DNA from: Kluyveromyces lactis
Taxonomy: Eukaryota; Ascomycota; Saccharomycetes; Saccharomycetales; Saccharomycetaceae
Length of the DNA stretch: 64,000 nucleotides
Direction: 5' to 3'
Assembly (NCBI RefSeq): GCF_000002515.2
Contig: NC_006041.1
Coordinates: forward strand, 1 to 64,000
Position numbers and translations under genes: made by a program. Positions 39,173 to 49,242 of the stretch are shown here, piece by piece (the stretch's first letter is position 1; the number at the start of each line of letters is the position of its first letter). Under the pieces are notes generated by a model. The model had not been told where the DNA came from. It searched no databases and was given only the letters and a program-made list of their open reading frames with translations.

Positions 39173-42100
39173 TCAATTTGCATTGAGCTTTTTGACAAAT
39201 GATTCTTTGGCTAATTGTATCAAGACTTCTAATTCTCCACTATCTTCACACATATGATAGAATATACTATCACGATTCAACAATAAGGAGTAAGGATGAT
39301 CATATTCTTTAACCTCCCCAGCATCCATAACAAGTATTTTATCATAATCAATAATTGATCGTAAACGATGAGCAATCGTGAGAATGGTACTATTACTGAA
39401 TTCTTCCCTTATAGTAGCCTGGATTTTAGAGTCTGAGTTATAATCGATTGAAGCTGTGGCTTCATCAAGTAGAATTACCTTTGGACACCGCAATAATGAA
39501 CGGGCCAAACATATCAATTGACGTTGTCCTTGTGAGAGGTTGGAACCACCTTCACTGACTTCATTTTCCAAATCCAAAAACTTATTCATATTTGCTGAAT
39601 GTACCGAGGTTGAATCCGAAGTAGAAGGATTACCAAGTTCTTCTGAGGAAACAAGGTTGACACGTTTTAGAGCTTCGAAAATTTCAGCTTCCGAATATTC
39701 GTTGTATGGATCGAGATTGGTTTTCAAAGTACCGGTGAAAAGGGTTGGGTCCTGTGGAATAATAGTGATAGATTGGCGCAAACGTTTTAAACCAATGGTT
39801 GTTATATCAACGTCATCGATTTTGATATAACCAGTTTCAGGGTCTAAGAATCTGAAAAGGGCTGTGATAATAGTAGATTTACCAGCACCAGTCCTGCCAA
39901 CAATACCTACTTTACACTTTGAATCGACGGTGAATGTGACATTTTTTATAACCTTTGGTAGACCAGCTGCATAGCGTAAAGATAAATCCTTGACTTCGAT
40001 TTTACCATTTTGTGGCCATTCGCAAGGAGGTACCAAGGCACCAACGTTAGAAGGTTCTTGCTCGATGGTGGTGTACTCTTTTAACCTTTCGACGGAATTC
40101 ATATTCATTTCAACGTTGGAATATAACCTAACAACCCAAAGGGCACCATCGGTAAATTGTATAGCGAAACCCAATGAAATACCGGCCAAACCAGAATCGA
40201 TCGATTTTATGTTCAATAAGATGAAACTACCTGCAGCCAAAACAATAAGGGCGCCTATCAGCTCGATTCTGTAAGATAGCCATCTATTACAGACCCATAA
40301 GTAAAAGAAAGGCCTATTATTATCATCAATTTTCTTCATATTATCAACCAGAAAACGCCGCTCGTCAGAAAATGCTCGAATAGTCGTGATACCCACAAGA
40401 GTCTCAGAGAAGTGCTGATGAATAGGAGAGCGTGACATCGATTCAAGACGCTTTAATTCTCTTGCTCCTGACATGTAAAAGTAGGCAACAAAATAAAACA
40501 ATAACATGACAATCGCCGCGACAATCAAAAATTGGGGAGTAATGTATGCAATGACGATAATTGTGGAAACACATTGTATTAAGGAACCAAATGCACCTTC
40601 CATATAAGGAGTCAATTCTTGATCTATTGATTCGATGTCTTTAGAAAATCTGTTCATTATTCTTCCTATTGGAGTAGAATCAAAAAATCTCAGCTTGGCG
40701 TATAACACATTTTTCAACAATAAATTGAATATTTTCCTGGAAGCTCTAATACCGGCCACAAAGTTTATAATTGCTTTCGAAGATGAACATAAAGCCTGGA
40801 ATACACCAATACCCAAATATATTGATAGATAATACGCGTTCGAGTGATTTGGTTCCGTGGCTGTTGTTAGACTGCCATTTGGGAAAACAGCACTAAGAGT
40901 CACAGGAGAAGCTTCTTTTCCTTGTAAGGACAAAGCGAATGGCCTCATTGTTTGCAATCCAAGGTTGGAGAAAACTTTTAGAGTGTTGTTGGAGGCCCAA
41001 GCACGCAACCACCAGGCCTGTGAAATACTGATCATTTGGGCAAACAAGAAAATGAAACACAAAAATGATATCATCTTCCATCCACCGAAAAACACGGCAT
41101 ACCACTTATAGACGTCCAGGGAAACAACACCGTTTGATTTTGTTTCTTCAGCGATTAGCTTGCCGCTTGACTTTGAACGATCTCCACAGGTGGTGGACTC
41201 CTCATTGGCATTATCCGATTCCGCTGGAGCCTTCGGACCACTAGAAATCTTACTGTTAGTTTCTGAAATATTAACTGAGGACGCCGTACGGGACAAAATT
41301 GATGATTTCACCATGGAGTCATCCCCAAGGGACCCCTTCTGTAGCAATTCTACTGGTTCGCCTTGTTCTTTTACTCTACCATTTTCCATAATGATAACCC
41401 AATCTGCATTTTTTAAAGTTAATGCAACATTGTGAGAAACCAATACACATGTTCTTCCTTCCATTAATGGGCCTGTTATACAATTTTCGTAGATCCATAA
41501 GGCCGTGTGCGAGTCTACGGCACTCAAACAATCATCTAACAGCAAATGTCTTGATGAAGAATACAATGATCTGGCCAACGAGACTCTTTGTTTTTGACCA
41601 CCAGAAAGTGTTATACCCTTTTCGCCAATCTCTGTCTGATCACCAGCGCTTAAGATCTCGAAGTCGCGTTTCAAACCACACGCAGAGATGACGGCATTAT
41701 ATCTATTCTCATTATAAGGCGCATTGAATAGAATATTGTTCCTGACAGTATCATTTAGCAACCAGGCAGCTTGGGAGCAGTACGCGATTGAATTAGTCAT
41801 TCCATCGGCCTCTACAACCAACTCTTCCCTAGGATTGAGCGAAGGGACGAAAACTTTTCCGTTCAATAGCTCCATTTCACCCAATAATCCCATTAACAAT
41901 GATGTTTTACCAGATCCAGTTGGACCTACAATAACGTTTAATTTCCCAATTTTGAAATCAATAGTTAGGTTTTTTAACTTGAAATCTTGATTATTTTTAT
42001 CCCATGTAAAAGTAGCGTTTTGCAACCCAAGTTTATTTCTTGATACGGTTAATTGCTCATACTTTTTCGTCTCCTCTTCATTTAAAAATTCTTGGACTCT

Positions 42101-44125
42101 ATCCAAAGAGACCTTGGATTGAATAACAAAAGACAACATATCAGAAAGCATGTCTAACGGATTTCTTAGTAGAGCAAATAGAGATAGTGCAGTAAATGCT
42201 ACCGGAGTAGTTAAAGTTTGGCCTTGCACATAAATATAGACTGCAAAAGAAGCGGATGTGACAATAGAGGGGGTAATGAACCAAACAAGAGAAGAAAGAG
42301 CCCAAACGATAGACCTTTTTAAAAGCATATTTAATTCTTCATCCCTTGTGTTTTGTATGTCCTTTTCAAAATTCTCTTCCCAAGAGAAGAATTTGATAAT
42401 ACGAATGGCCTGGAAAGCTTCGTTTAGTTTCTGAATTCTTTTATCTGTGATTGCCAAGGATTTCTTTTGGAGTGTCCCTAACAAGCTGGCAAGTTTGAAG
42501 TTCAATGGTAAGAAGCAAATAATCATTGCACTACCAACTAAAGCAGACCAGCCTATTAACCGATATAAAAGGAATAATGCAACAATGGTCATGATGATCG
42601 CCTCTATAAAGGAGTGCAAATACGCACATATTTCGGATACTTTGAAAGCATCCACCGCCATCAAATTAATGATAGCACCAAGATTTGCAGTGGTTGCTGA
42701 TTCTTCATCTCCATCAACGTGTTGTTTGTCATTTAATTCCTGTGGATCAACGACATCAGTTGGCTCCTTAGTGGAATTTGGAGAAATTTTTCTTCTCAAA
42801 GCCTTGGAGTAGATTTCAGAAATTATGATAGCCTTCATTCTGATACAAACCCTTCTCCCTAAAAATAGCGCCTGAGCAGCACATATGGCAGTTAAAATTC
42901 TGGCAAGGAACATAAGAAAAATATACATCCAAGCCAAATTTAATGGAGCAGTTGATTGATCTTCAACATACTCCAAAATACGTCTGAGCAACATTGTTGG
43001 AACAAAACTAATAACTGACGAAATTGTTGCCCAGGCACCTTGAATGGCGATAAATTTCATGAAAAAGTGGATTAAGTTAAATGAAAATGTCCTAGACTTG
43101 GTTTTATTCTGAACAAAATGATTGAATCTCTTTATTACGAGAATGGAATAGTCTTCCACCATTAGACCCCAAACATCTTTCATTTCGATATAATTTTGAT
43201 GCGCTTTCCAAAGAAATTTATCTACCCATGCCCAAGTGATATAACTTGCAATCGACACAATAGGTTCAGGAGACGGTGTTATATCTGGTGTACTTTTATA
43301 GATAATGGCAAACCGATTTCCCGCTTGAGAGGTGAAAAGTAACAAGAATAGTGTCAAACTTAGGTAAAATTGCAACTTATAAAATGTTGATGCAATTTCA
43401 TCTGTGATATGACCGATATAGATAGATCTCAATGGCAAAACGGATCCGCAGAATAGTGATAGATAACATGCAAATGAAAGGGCCCATAAGTTTCCCGGTC
43501 CTGAATTGATCCAGCTTATATTCTGGTTGATGTTTGCCAACCTCAATGACACTACTAACAAGAGTAGAGACCATAACATTAGACCTGAGATAGATGCGTG
43601 CATTGGGAAATCCTCTTGGGTATTAGTGTATTTCGACCAGACTGAAATGTAGATGCAAAGTTGTAAGGCGCATAGAACCCATTCTAAGAACACTCTTAAT
43701 TTTTCAAGCCAGTTTCTCCTTACGATCTTCACAGCGTCATGCTTATTGGAATGAATTTCCGTAAGTGTAACTTTATTTATAGAGAAATGCTCCTCTTTTA
43801 GAGAGAATCCTGTCTTATTCGAATCCGGATTAGTGTATAATGCTTGTGTACTCTCCGATAGTAAAGGCTTGTTTTCATTCGGAAGGTCTGTGAGATTTGA
43901 GCCCAATAATTCGGAAGCAACACTAGGCTTAATTTCTTGAGGCTTTCTGTAATAATGTTGGATCGCGTTTTTGAATAAATACAAGAGAGAAACGCCTACC
44001 AATGTTATTGGAAGGTAGTAATTGATATACTGCACTCTTCCACACTCTGTAATATCATCATAGCGCCAAAATGGGCATGAATCACTTATTGCATCTAGAT
44101 TTGAATTCGAATTTGAACCTGACAT
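39173..44125 (-). CDS. YBT1: Full-size ABCC (MRP) transporter, Ybt1/Vmr1 orthologue
   Basis: An ATP-driven vacuolar-membrane transporter, 1650 aa from this start (Ybt1 is 1661 aa, Vmr1 1592). Family members move bile acids, cations and drugs into the vacuole. Layout: extra N-terminal membrane domain (TMD0), TMD1, NBD1, a Ser/Asn-rich regulatory linker, TMD2, NBD2. NBD1: Walker A GPTGSGKTSLL, signature LSGGQKQRVSLARSL, Walker B LLLDDCLSAVD with Asp for the catalytic Glu, usual in ABCC. NBD2: GRTGAGKSTII, LSQGQRQL, VILLDEATASID. The frame is open upstream to a Met at 44326, but I chose the Met at 44125 (MSGSNSNSNL) because it gives the normal family length and N-terminus. It replaces both YLL048C and YHL035C in the ancestral order. 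Confidence 0.92.
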   Translation of the reverse strand: MSGSNSNSNLDAISDSCPFWRYDDITECGRVQYINYYLPITLVGVSLLYLFKNAIQHYYRKPQEIKPSVASELLGSNLTDLPNENKPLLSESTQALYTNPDSNKTGFSLKEEHFSINKVTLTEIHSNKHDAVKIVRRNWLEKLRVFLEWVLCALQLCIYISVWSKYTNTQEDFPMHASISGLMLWSLLLLVVSLRLANINQNISWINSGPGNLWALSFACYLSLFCGSVLPLRSIYIGHITDEIASTFYKLQFYLSLTLFLLLFTSQAGNRFAIIYKSTPDITPSPEPIVSIASYITWAWVDKFLWKAHQNYIEMKDVWGLMVEDYSILVIKRFNHFVQNKTKSRTFSFNLIHFFMKFIAIQGAWATISSVISFVPTMLLRRILEYVEDQSTAPLNLAWMYIFLMFLARILTAICAAQALFLGRRVCIRMKAIIISEIYSKALRRKISPNSTKEPTDVVDPQELNDKQHVDGDEESATTANLGAIINLMAVDAFKVSEICAYLHSFIEAIIMTIVALFLLYRLIGWSALVGSAMIICFLPLNFKLASLLGTLQKKSLAITDKRIQKLNEAFQAIRIIKFFSWEENFEKDIQNTRDEELNMLLKRSIVWALSSLVWFITPSIVTSASFAVYIYVQGQTLTTPVAFTALSLFALLRNPLDMLSDMLSFVIQSKVSLDRVQEFLNEEETKKYEQLTVSRNKLGLQNATFTWDKNNQDFKLKNLTIDFKIGKLNVIVGPTGSGKTSLLMGLLGEMELLNGKVFVPSLNPREELVVEADGMTNSIAYCSQAAWLLNDTVRNNILFNAPYNENRYNAVISACGLKRDFEILSAGDQTEIGEKGITLSGGQKQRVSLARSLYSSSRHLLLDDCLSAVDSHTALWIYENCITGPLMEGRTCVLVSHNVALTLKNADWVIIMENGRVKEQGEPVELLQKGSLGDDSMVKSSILSRTASSVNISETNSKISSGPKAPAESDNANEESTTCGDRSKSSGKLIAEETKSNGVVSLDVYKWYAVFFGGWKMISFLCFIFLFAQMISISQAWWLRAWASNNTLKVFSNLGLQTMRPFALSLQGKEASPVTLSAVFPNGSLTTATEPNHSNAYYLSIYLGIGVFQALCSSSKAIINFVAGIRASRKIFNLLLKNVLYAKLRFFDSTPIGRIMNRFSKDIESIDQELTPYMEGAFGSLIQCVSTIIVIAYITPQFLIVAAIVMLLFYFVAYFYMSGARELKRLESMSRSPIHQHFSETLVGITTIRAFSDERRFLVDNMKKIDDNNRPFFYLWVCNRWLSYRIELIGALIVLAAGSFILLNIKSIDSGLAGISLGFAIQFTDGALWVVRLYSNVEMNMNSVERLKEYTTIEQEPSNVGALVPPCEWPQNGKIEVKDLSLRYAAGLPKVIKNVTFTVDSKCKVGIVGRTGAGKSTIITALFRFLDPETGYIKIDDVDITTIGLKRLRQSITIIPQDPTLFTGTLKTNLDPYNEYSEAEIFEALKRVNLVSSEELGNPSTSDSTSVHSANMNKFLDLENEVSEGGSNLSQGQRQLICLARSLLRCPKVILLDEATASIDYNSDSKIQATIREEFSNSTILTIAHRLRSIIDYDKILVMDAGEVKEYDHPYSLLLNRDSIFYHMCEDSGELEVLIQLAKESFVKKLNAN

Positions 44126-45754
44126 TATTTTAGCCGCTTTATAGTATTCAAAACAATCAAGAGAAAGTACTTGCTTGTCAGGAATCAACAAGGTAGGTAT
44201 ACCAAAGAGGGTAGGATAAATGCTCGTACTTGCCCACGAATAAAATAAGATATTCTTATGGTGCTGTATGGAACGAAGTGAGCTGAGGTAACTAGTGAAA
44301 TGAAAGAATAGAAGAATTTCAATCACAAAAACAATTTTATGCGTACTACACTCAAAAAAGTTATCTCTAAAGCGGTTATTAAAAGCTCTTAGTATTACAG
44401 CAAAAATGATAATCTTTCAACCGAACAGTGCAACAGAGCTGCTTATGTTTGCTCAAGTAAGTTCTTCGTGTTACCCCCTTGCCGTTTAAATACGATTGAG
44501 TTGAACGTCCTTTAATTCTCAAAATTTTCAAAAACTCTGTCCTTGTTCTTTTTATACAGTATTTATATATTATACCAAGAAATATGCCAGATGACCTGTA
44601 TTTGACTATCATGTCCGGCTGTAATTTTTTCATTTTTCTGGCTCTGTTATTTTTGAATGCCCACTACTGCATTTTCAGTGTAATGAGCTTAAATAGATAA
44701 AAATACAAGTTGGATGCGTTACAAACTAATATGTTGGTTGTATTGTTGACAGCAAGTCCATGTGTGTCATTATTTTCGAGATTTCCTATAAAAAGATAGC
44801 AATTATGTACCCATTCTAGTTGTACTACTCTAAATTCGCATATACTTAGGAAAGAGAAATTAATTTCTTATATAAGTAGAAAGGCCGCACGGATTGCATG
44901 TTATACATTTTACTAATCAGTATCAGGTGGATATATGTAAAAACTGCGCAGCGATTCTTGTCCATCTCATTTTGTATGGACTACGTGTACGCGGTACTTG
45001 CGTTGACATAGAAGGCCCTCTAGTGAGAGTAGAAAAAAAGTGTCAAACTGGGTATTGAAATGGATAACCTTAAAAAGGGAGGAAAACTAAGAAGGAATTT
45101 CACAGCTTCTAGTAGAACAATAAAAAGTCAGGTATATTTCCGAACCATCGATATACTGAGACGATCTTAATTGTGAACGGTGAGAGCCAAGATTTTAATT
45201 AAATAGCAGCTCATTTACCTCTCAGTTTATAAAAAGCGACTTCTGCGAACTGGGTTGTTCAGTTTGTTATATAGTCTAGTTTCCGTATTATCGTGGCAAC
45301 TTCTTAATCGTTCCGTGATTCCAATAGACAAAATTCACTGACTTAACAGGTGTATTTTGAACCGCTGAAAGGTAGACAGTTAATGTATGTAAGCGCATAT
45401 CAGATTCGAGGAAACCTGTAAAATAAGATCGAGAACTTAAAAAAGTAAATTGCAATGACTAAATAAGTAAAACTAAATGTAAAATGATACACGTAATGTC
45501 GTATAAATGACTGATGACTTGGGCTCAGTCGTAAGACATCATTATCCTTTCTCAAGAAAATAAAACATTGATATAATGGTGTTTAGTGTACTCCCTTGCT
45601 AAGTGTCATTGTGTCTAATAGAGCTCCACTACTGATATCATTAATCTGGAGTGCATAATTGGTACAAGTCGTTCTACCGGTTTCATTTCTGTTGAAATTA
45701 ATTATGATTCATTAACTATCTCTTTGATTTTTGTTGAGCATAGAGAGAAAGGAA
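44126..45754. other. YBT1-RNP1 intergenic region
   Basis: About 1.6 kb with no gene I can support. An 84-aa frame on the - strand at 44379-44633 has no features. 'tataagtagaaagg' near 44872 is TATA-like. The region around 45505-45540 has a box-C-like tgatgac but no convincing box D, so I do not call a snoRNA. Confidence 0.45.
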
Positions 45755-46483
45755 TTATTCGGAAGTGGAATTACCGTGTTCAGCTTCAGTTTGGACTGGT
45801 TCGGTGTGAGCCGGTTTGTTGGCAGCCACATCAACTGTTAGCTCCCTGTCCTCGAAGTTCTTACCGTTGAATTCAGCAGCTTTGGCTTCTATATCAGTAC
45901 CCTCTGGGAAAGATACGAAGGCAATGCCTCTGTTGAACTTCCTGGAGAAAAACACTCTCTTAGTTGTGGTATCTTTCATTCTTCTCATCGGCAATATGAC
46001 CGATTCCTCGGTGGTTCCAAAAAATGAGGCAATTTCAGCTTTAGTTGTATGATATGGGATATTGTTAACATACAATGTATCCTTCGATCTTTCCATTTGC
46101 TCTAGAGGAACTTGGGCTTCCTTATTTTTCTTTGGTGGCGCTGGGACAGCTTTTCCACGTTGATTGGCTCTTCTCTTTTGCTTTTTTAGCTGCTGCTCTT
46201 CTGGAGTTAGCACTTTAGTAACATAAATGCTCTTATCCTTGATGACGGTCTTATCGAATTTTGACCGTAAGTCTTCAACATCAACTTTATCGTCAAAGGT
46301 AACGAAAGCAAAGATTCTTGGATATGTTCTATCCGATTGCAAAGTTGGAATTTCTACTTTCACAGACTCCCCAAATACTTTCTGTAGGTCTTCAGGGCTG
46401 GTTTCAGGAGAAAGATTTCCTACAAAAATGGATGTCTCTGGATCGACAACAATCTTGGTACTAGTTTCAATGATTTCTGACAT
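45755..46483 (-). CDS. RNP1: RNA-binding protein with two RRMs (Rnp1/Sbp1 orthologue)
   Basis: This 242-aa protein has two RNA-recognition motifs. RRM1 at about residues 18-95 shows RNP2 IFVGNLS and RNP1-like RIFAFVTF. RRM2 at about 135-215 shows LYVNNIP and RGIAFVSF. The linker is Lys/Pro-rich (KKQKRRANQRGKAVPAPPKKNK). In S. cerevisiae the duplicate pair is RNP1 (YLL046C, 249 aa) and SBP1 (YHL034C, 294 aa). Sbp1 binds eIF4G through an RGG box between the RRMs and represses translation; this protein has no such RGG box, so it resembles Rnp1. The gene stands in the expected place between YBT1 and RPL8. Confidence 0.85.
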   Translation of the reverse strand: MSEIIETSTKIVVDPETSIFVGNLSPETSPEDLQKVFGESVKVEIPTLQSDRTYPRIFAFVTFDDKVDVEDLRSKFDKTVIKDKSIYVTKVLTPEEQQLKKQKRRANQRGKAVPAPPKKNKEAQVPLEQMERSKDTLYVNNIPYHTTKAEIASFFGTTEESVILPMRRMKDTTTKRVFFSRKFNRGIAFVSFPEGTDIEAKAAEFNGKNFEDRELTVDVAANKPAHTEPVQTEAEHGNSTSE

Positions 46484-47960
46484 GTTTTAAATTAGTTGAC
46501 TTTTTTTGATTGTAAGAGGACCTTGAATAGAATTCTCTTTGAATTTCAACTGGCTGTTTCTTCTATTTCCAAAAAGGCGACTCGATAAACTAAGTTGATG
46601 TTCCTTTTTCTAGTCCAAAATTATAGACAAAAGTTTGATGTTTATGATTGATTTCTTCACAAACTTCCTCGGCGGTTTCAAATATATAAAATTTTTAAAA
46701 CCAGTATGCACACAGGTTGATATATTCTTCAATAGAATGTGCTTGACTGCAATATATAAATTATTTCAGTTTCGTTAAAGCGAGGGGAGAAACATACGAT
46801 AACTGAATAATTTCCAACCGTATATATTTGCATCTGAATATTCCTTTTCAACCTCCCCTTTTTATATAAAACATGAAAAAAGTTGCAATTGTGAAAAACC
46901 AAAACAACCTGGCGAACGAAAACGCTAGAATTTTTCAATATGGTGAAAAATATGGGTACATAAACAAGAATAGAATAAGAGCTTACGCCAGCAGAGAAAA
47001 TTCAATTGAGTTAGCTGCACAATGTATTATGAAATTTGGATCACCAAACAGAGTAGGTCATATTAATCAACGCAAACCTTACATGATTTGATTGCTTGAT
47101 TTTAGGAAGCCTACAGTGAAGCTCATAGCCATACCTTTACTCAGACAGTATTAATATTTAGGTTATTCTGAATATTGTAGGGCGTCACCTGATAGTGATT
47201 TGTAGCCAGTCATATTTCACTGCATAGAAAGATGGATCAGCTGCTAAATAAATGAGATAGTAAGAGCGGGGTGACAGATATTTGTTCGCTTTAGAATTCT
47301 AGGCCGATTCAATCGTGAAAATGCTTACCCTCCATCTAAGATATGAGAGACATCCACAATCCTCGAATGCTCACGCTAGAAAGCCCACAACCACTATACT
47401 TAAATGATATTTGTATGCAGTGTCTATTATGATATCCGAATGATATTACCCACAAAATCTAAATGTACAAATATGTACGTACTATATACAAATACAAGAA
47501 AAAAGAAACATTCGTACGAGGACCACCTTCCAACAGCCCATATTTCAGTAGCAACACAATGTGCTTAGTTTCCTATCAACATTATGCAAAAGTAGATATT
47601 ACAAGTAACGCCGAATGAAAAAGAAAGTATACTACTCGTTCGAGGTTCTTCTTCAACACGTGAAGTACTTCAATAGACATCTATAAGATTGCTGAGAACC
47701 AACAATCCTTCAACGACATCCTGTAATACATTCGCGCTATAAAAGGAACCCGAGTTATGCAACTGTATCAATATTCATTGACCAGACAAGTAATAAGTTG
47801 ATTCGTCAAAATAGATAAGCATAGCACAGCCAGTATCAAACTGAAAATGAACAAAGTTAGTCAAACAAACATACGTAATGTGATGAAAAAAGATTGAAAT
47901 AGATTGAATCAAATAAAAATTCCACAAAATACAAAAAGATATTAATCAAATGTATTGGGT
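46484..47960. other. RNP1-RPL8 intergenic region
   Basis: About 1.5 kb. A 72-aa frame on the + strand (46873-47091) is the longest open stretch; it is basic and unrecognised, with an in-phase TATA-like run (tatataaaac, 46862) before it, but I cannot support it as a gene. I see no tRNA, snoRNA or mobile element. Confidence 0.45.
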
Positions 47961-48728
47961 TTAAGCAGATTCAGCAGCCTTGGCTCTCTTTTCGATCTTC
48001 TTTTGAGCTTTTTGGCCCATGATACCACCACCCCAGTGCTTCTTAGAGTCTTCGTACTTCTCCAAGTAGTTGGCGTTAATGGTGGAAACCAATTTAGCCA
48101 AAGCAGCTTCATCTTCTTCTCTAACTTCAGTTAGAGCAGCGACGGCAGAAGTCTTTTGGTTAACCAAAGTACCCAATCTTGCCTTACCCTTGACAATAGC
48201 GTATGGAACGCCCATCTTCTTACACAAAGCTGGCAAGAAGATGACCAATTCAATTGGGTCAACATCGTTAGCGATCAAAACCAACTTAGCCTTCTTGTTT
48301 TCAATCAAAGAGACAACGTGGTTCAAACCGTACTTAACAACGTATGGCTTTGGAGAAGCTTCTTGCTTAGTCTTACCTTCAGCAATGGCAGCAGCTTCCT
48401 TGGTCAATCTTTCCTTTTTTTCAGCGGCAGTTTCTGGGCTGTACTTCTTCAACAACTTGAAGGTTTCAGCAGCAGTGTTTCTGTCCAAAGTGTTTTGGAA
48501 TTGAGCAATGGATGGAGGAACCTTTAATCTGATGCTCAAGATCTTCTTTTGTCTTTGCAATCTGACGTATTCTGGCCATTTCACGTATCTAGACAAGTTT
48601 CTCTTTGGTTGAATGGCTTGGCCAATACCGAAGTTTCTTGGAGAAGACTTGGTCAATGGGTTAGACTTCTTGGCAGAAGCAGCCTTGGATGCTAATGGAG
48701 CTGGAGCGACCTTCTTGGATGGAGCCAT
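47961..48728 (-). CDS. RPL8: 60S ribosomal protein L8 (eL8)
   Basis: A 255-aa large-subunit ribosomal protein needed for 60S assembly (27S pre-rRNA processing). The basic N-terminus [11 protein letters not shown] and the eL8/L7Ae-like domain with [20 protein letters not shown] are nearly identical to yeast Rpl8 (256 aa). The open frame extends 90 codons further upstream, but the Met at 48728 matches the family start and follows a leader with normal context. Codon use is strongly biased toward preferred yeast codons (TTG, AAG, GCT, GTC), as for highly expressed genes. There is no intron. It is the single ancestor-type copy of RPL8A/RPL8B. Confidence 0.96.
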   Translation of the reverse strand: MAPSKKVAPAPLASKAASAKKSNPLTKSSPRNFGIGQAIQPKRNLSRYVKWPEYVRLQRQKKILSIRLKVPPSIAQFQNTLDRNTAAETFKLLKKYSPETAAEKKERLTKEAAAIAEGKTKQEASPKPYVVKYGLNHVVSLIENKKAKLVLIANDVDPIELVIFLPALCKKMGVPYAIVKGKARLGTLVNQKTSAVAALTEVREEDEAALAKLVSTINANYLEKYEDSKKHWGGGIMGQKAQKKIEKRAKAAESA

Positions 48729-49242
48729 TGTGAATTGATTGGTTGATGCTTGTCGATGTGGCAAAAGAAATCCAGTGGTAATAGTAGAAGTCAGATCCAG
48801 AAAGTAAACAATTAACGTTTGTATATTATTTTTTTTTATATAAAGGTTATTCCTCCGATTAGAGAAAGTGACAAACTGAAGTTCGAGTGGGTAAGGTAGG
48901 CTGGAAAAAACCAACTGGTAACAGTTTGAAATAAACCCATGCATTGCATATATACAACCATTTCTCCATTTGGTAATTATTTTTTGAAAATTGAACACTC
49001 TTATAATTATGTGGGTGTACGGATTGTTATATACGAACAGTCCCGTTTTGTTTTCCTAACTCCTTAACTGGGTCAGTTTACTACGCTTTTCTTTTGTTTT
49101 CACTCCTTCTTCAATCAATCAGGGAACAGTAATGGCTGGTAGTTCATAAGTGTAGGTAGCTCTTGGAGTCACGATTCTATGATTTGTTTACAATAATACA
49201 TATTAATCTGAATGTAAATAATATTAGATTGTTTGGTTTGAC
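48729..49242. other. RPL8 promoter / GUT1 3' region
   Basis: About 510 bp holding the RPL8 promoter: a T-rich tract (48825-48840) flanked by a TATA-like run, and a Rap1-type site at ~49009-49024. The distal part is the GUT1 3' flank. Confidence 0.5.
49009..49024 (-). promoter_or_regulatory. Rap1-type site in the RPL8 promoter
   Basis: The - strand reads AATCCGTACACCCACA, a close match to yeast Rap1 ribosomal-protein boxes (ACACCCA type). It is ~285 bp upstream of the RPL8 start, a usual place. It shares ATCCGTACACC with the telomere repeat of this same chromosome, which also binds Rap1. Confidence 0.7.

Noticed and set aside
44126-44326. 67-residue N-terminal extension of the YBT1 frame
   Set aside because: The Met at 44125 gives the usual family length and N-terminus, and the extension lacks similarity to the family.
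45505-45660. Possible box C/D snoRNA (tgatgac followed by a distant ctg-rich stretch)
   Set aside because: No convincing box D or terminal stem, and guide complementarity cannot be judged by eye.
46873-47091. 72-codon frame on the + strand between RNP1 and RPL8
   Set aside because: No signal, domain or known neighbour role; short enough to be chance in AT-rich DNA, although a TATA-like run precedes it.
36629-47960. Centromere
   Set aside because: CACGTG at 37237 is not followed by an AT-rich spacer and a CDEIII-like box, and it fits a methionine-gene promoter.
48729-48998. 90-residue N-terminal extension of the RPL8 frame
   Set aside because: The ribosomal protein starts at MAPSKK; the extension covers promoter-like DNA with a T-rich tract.
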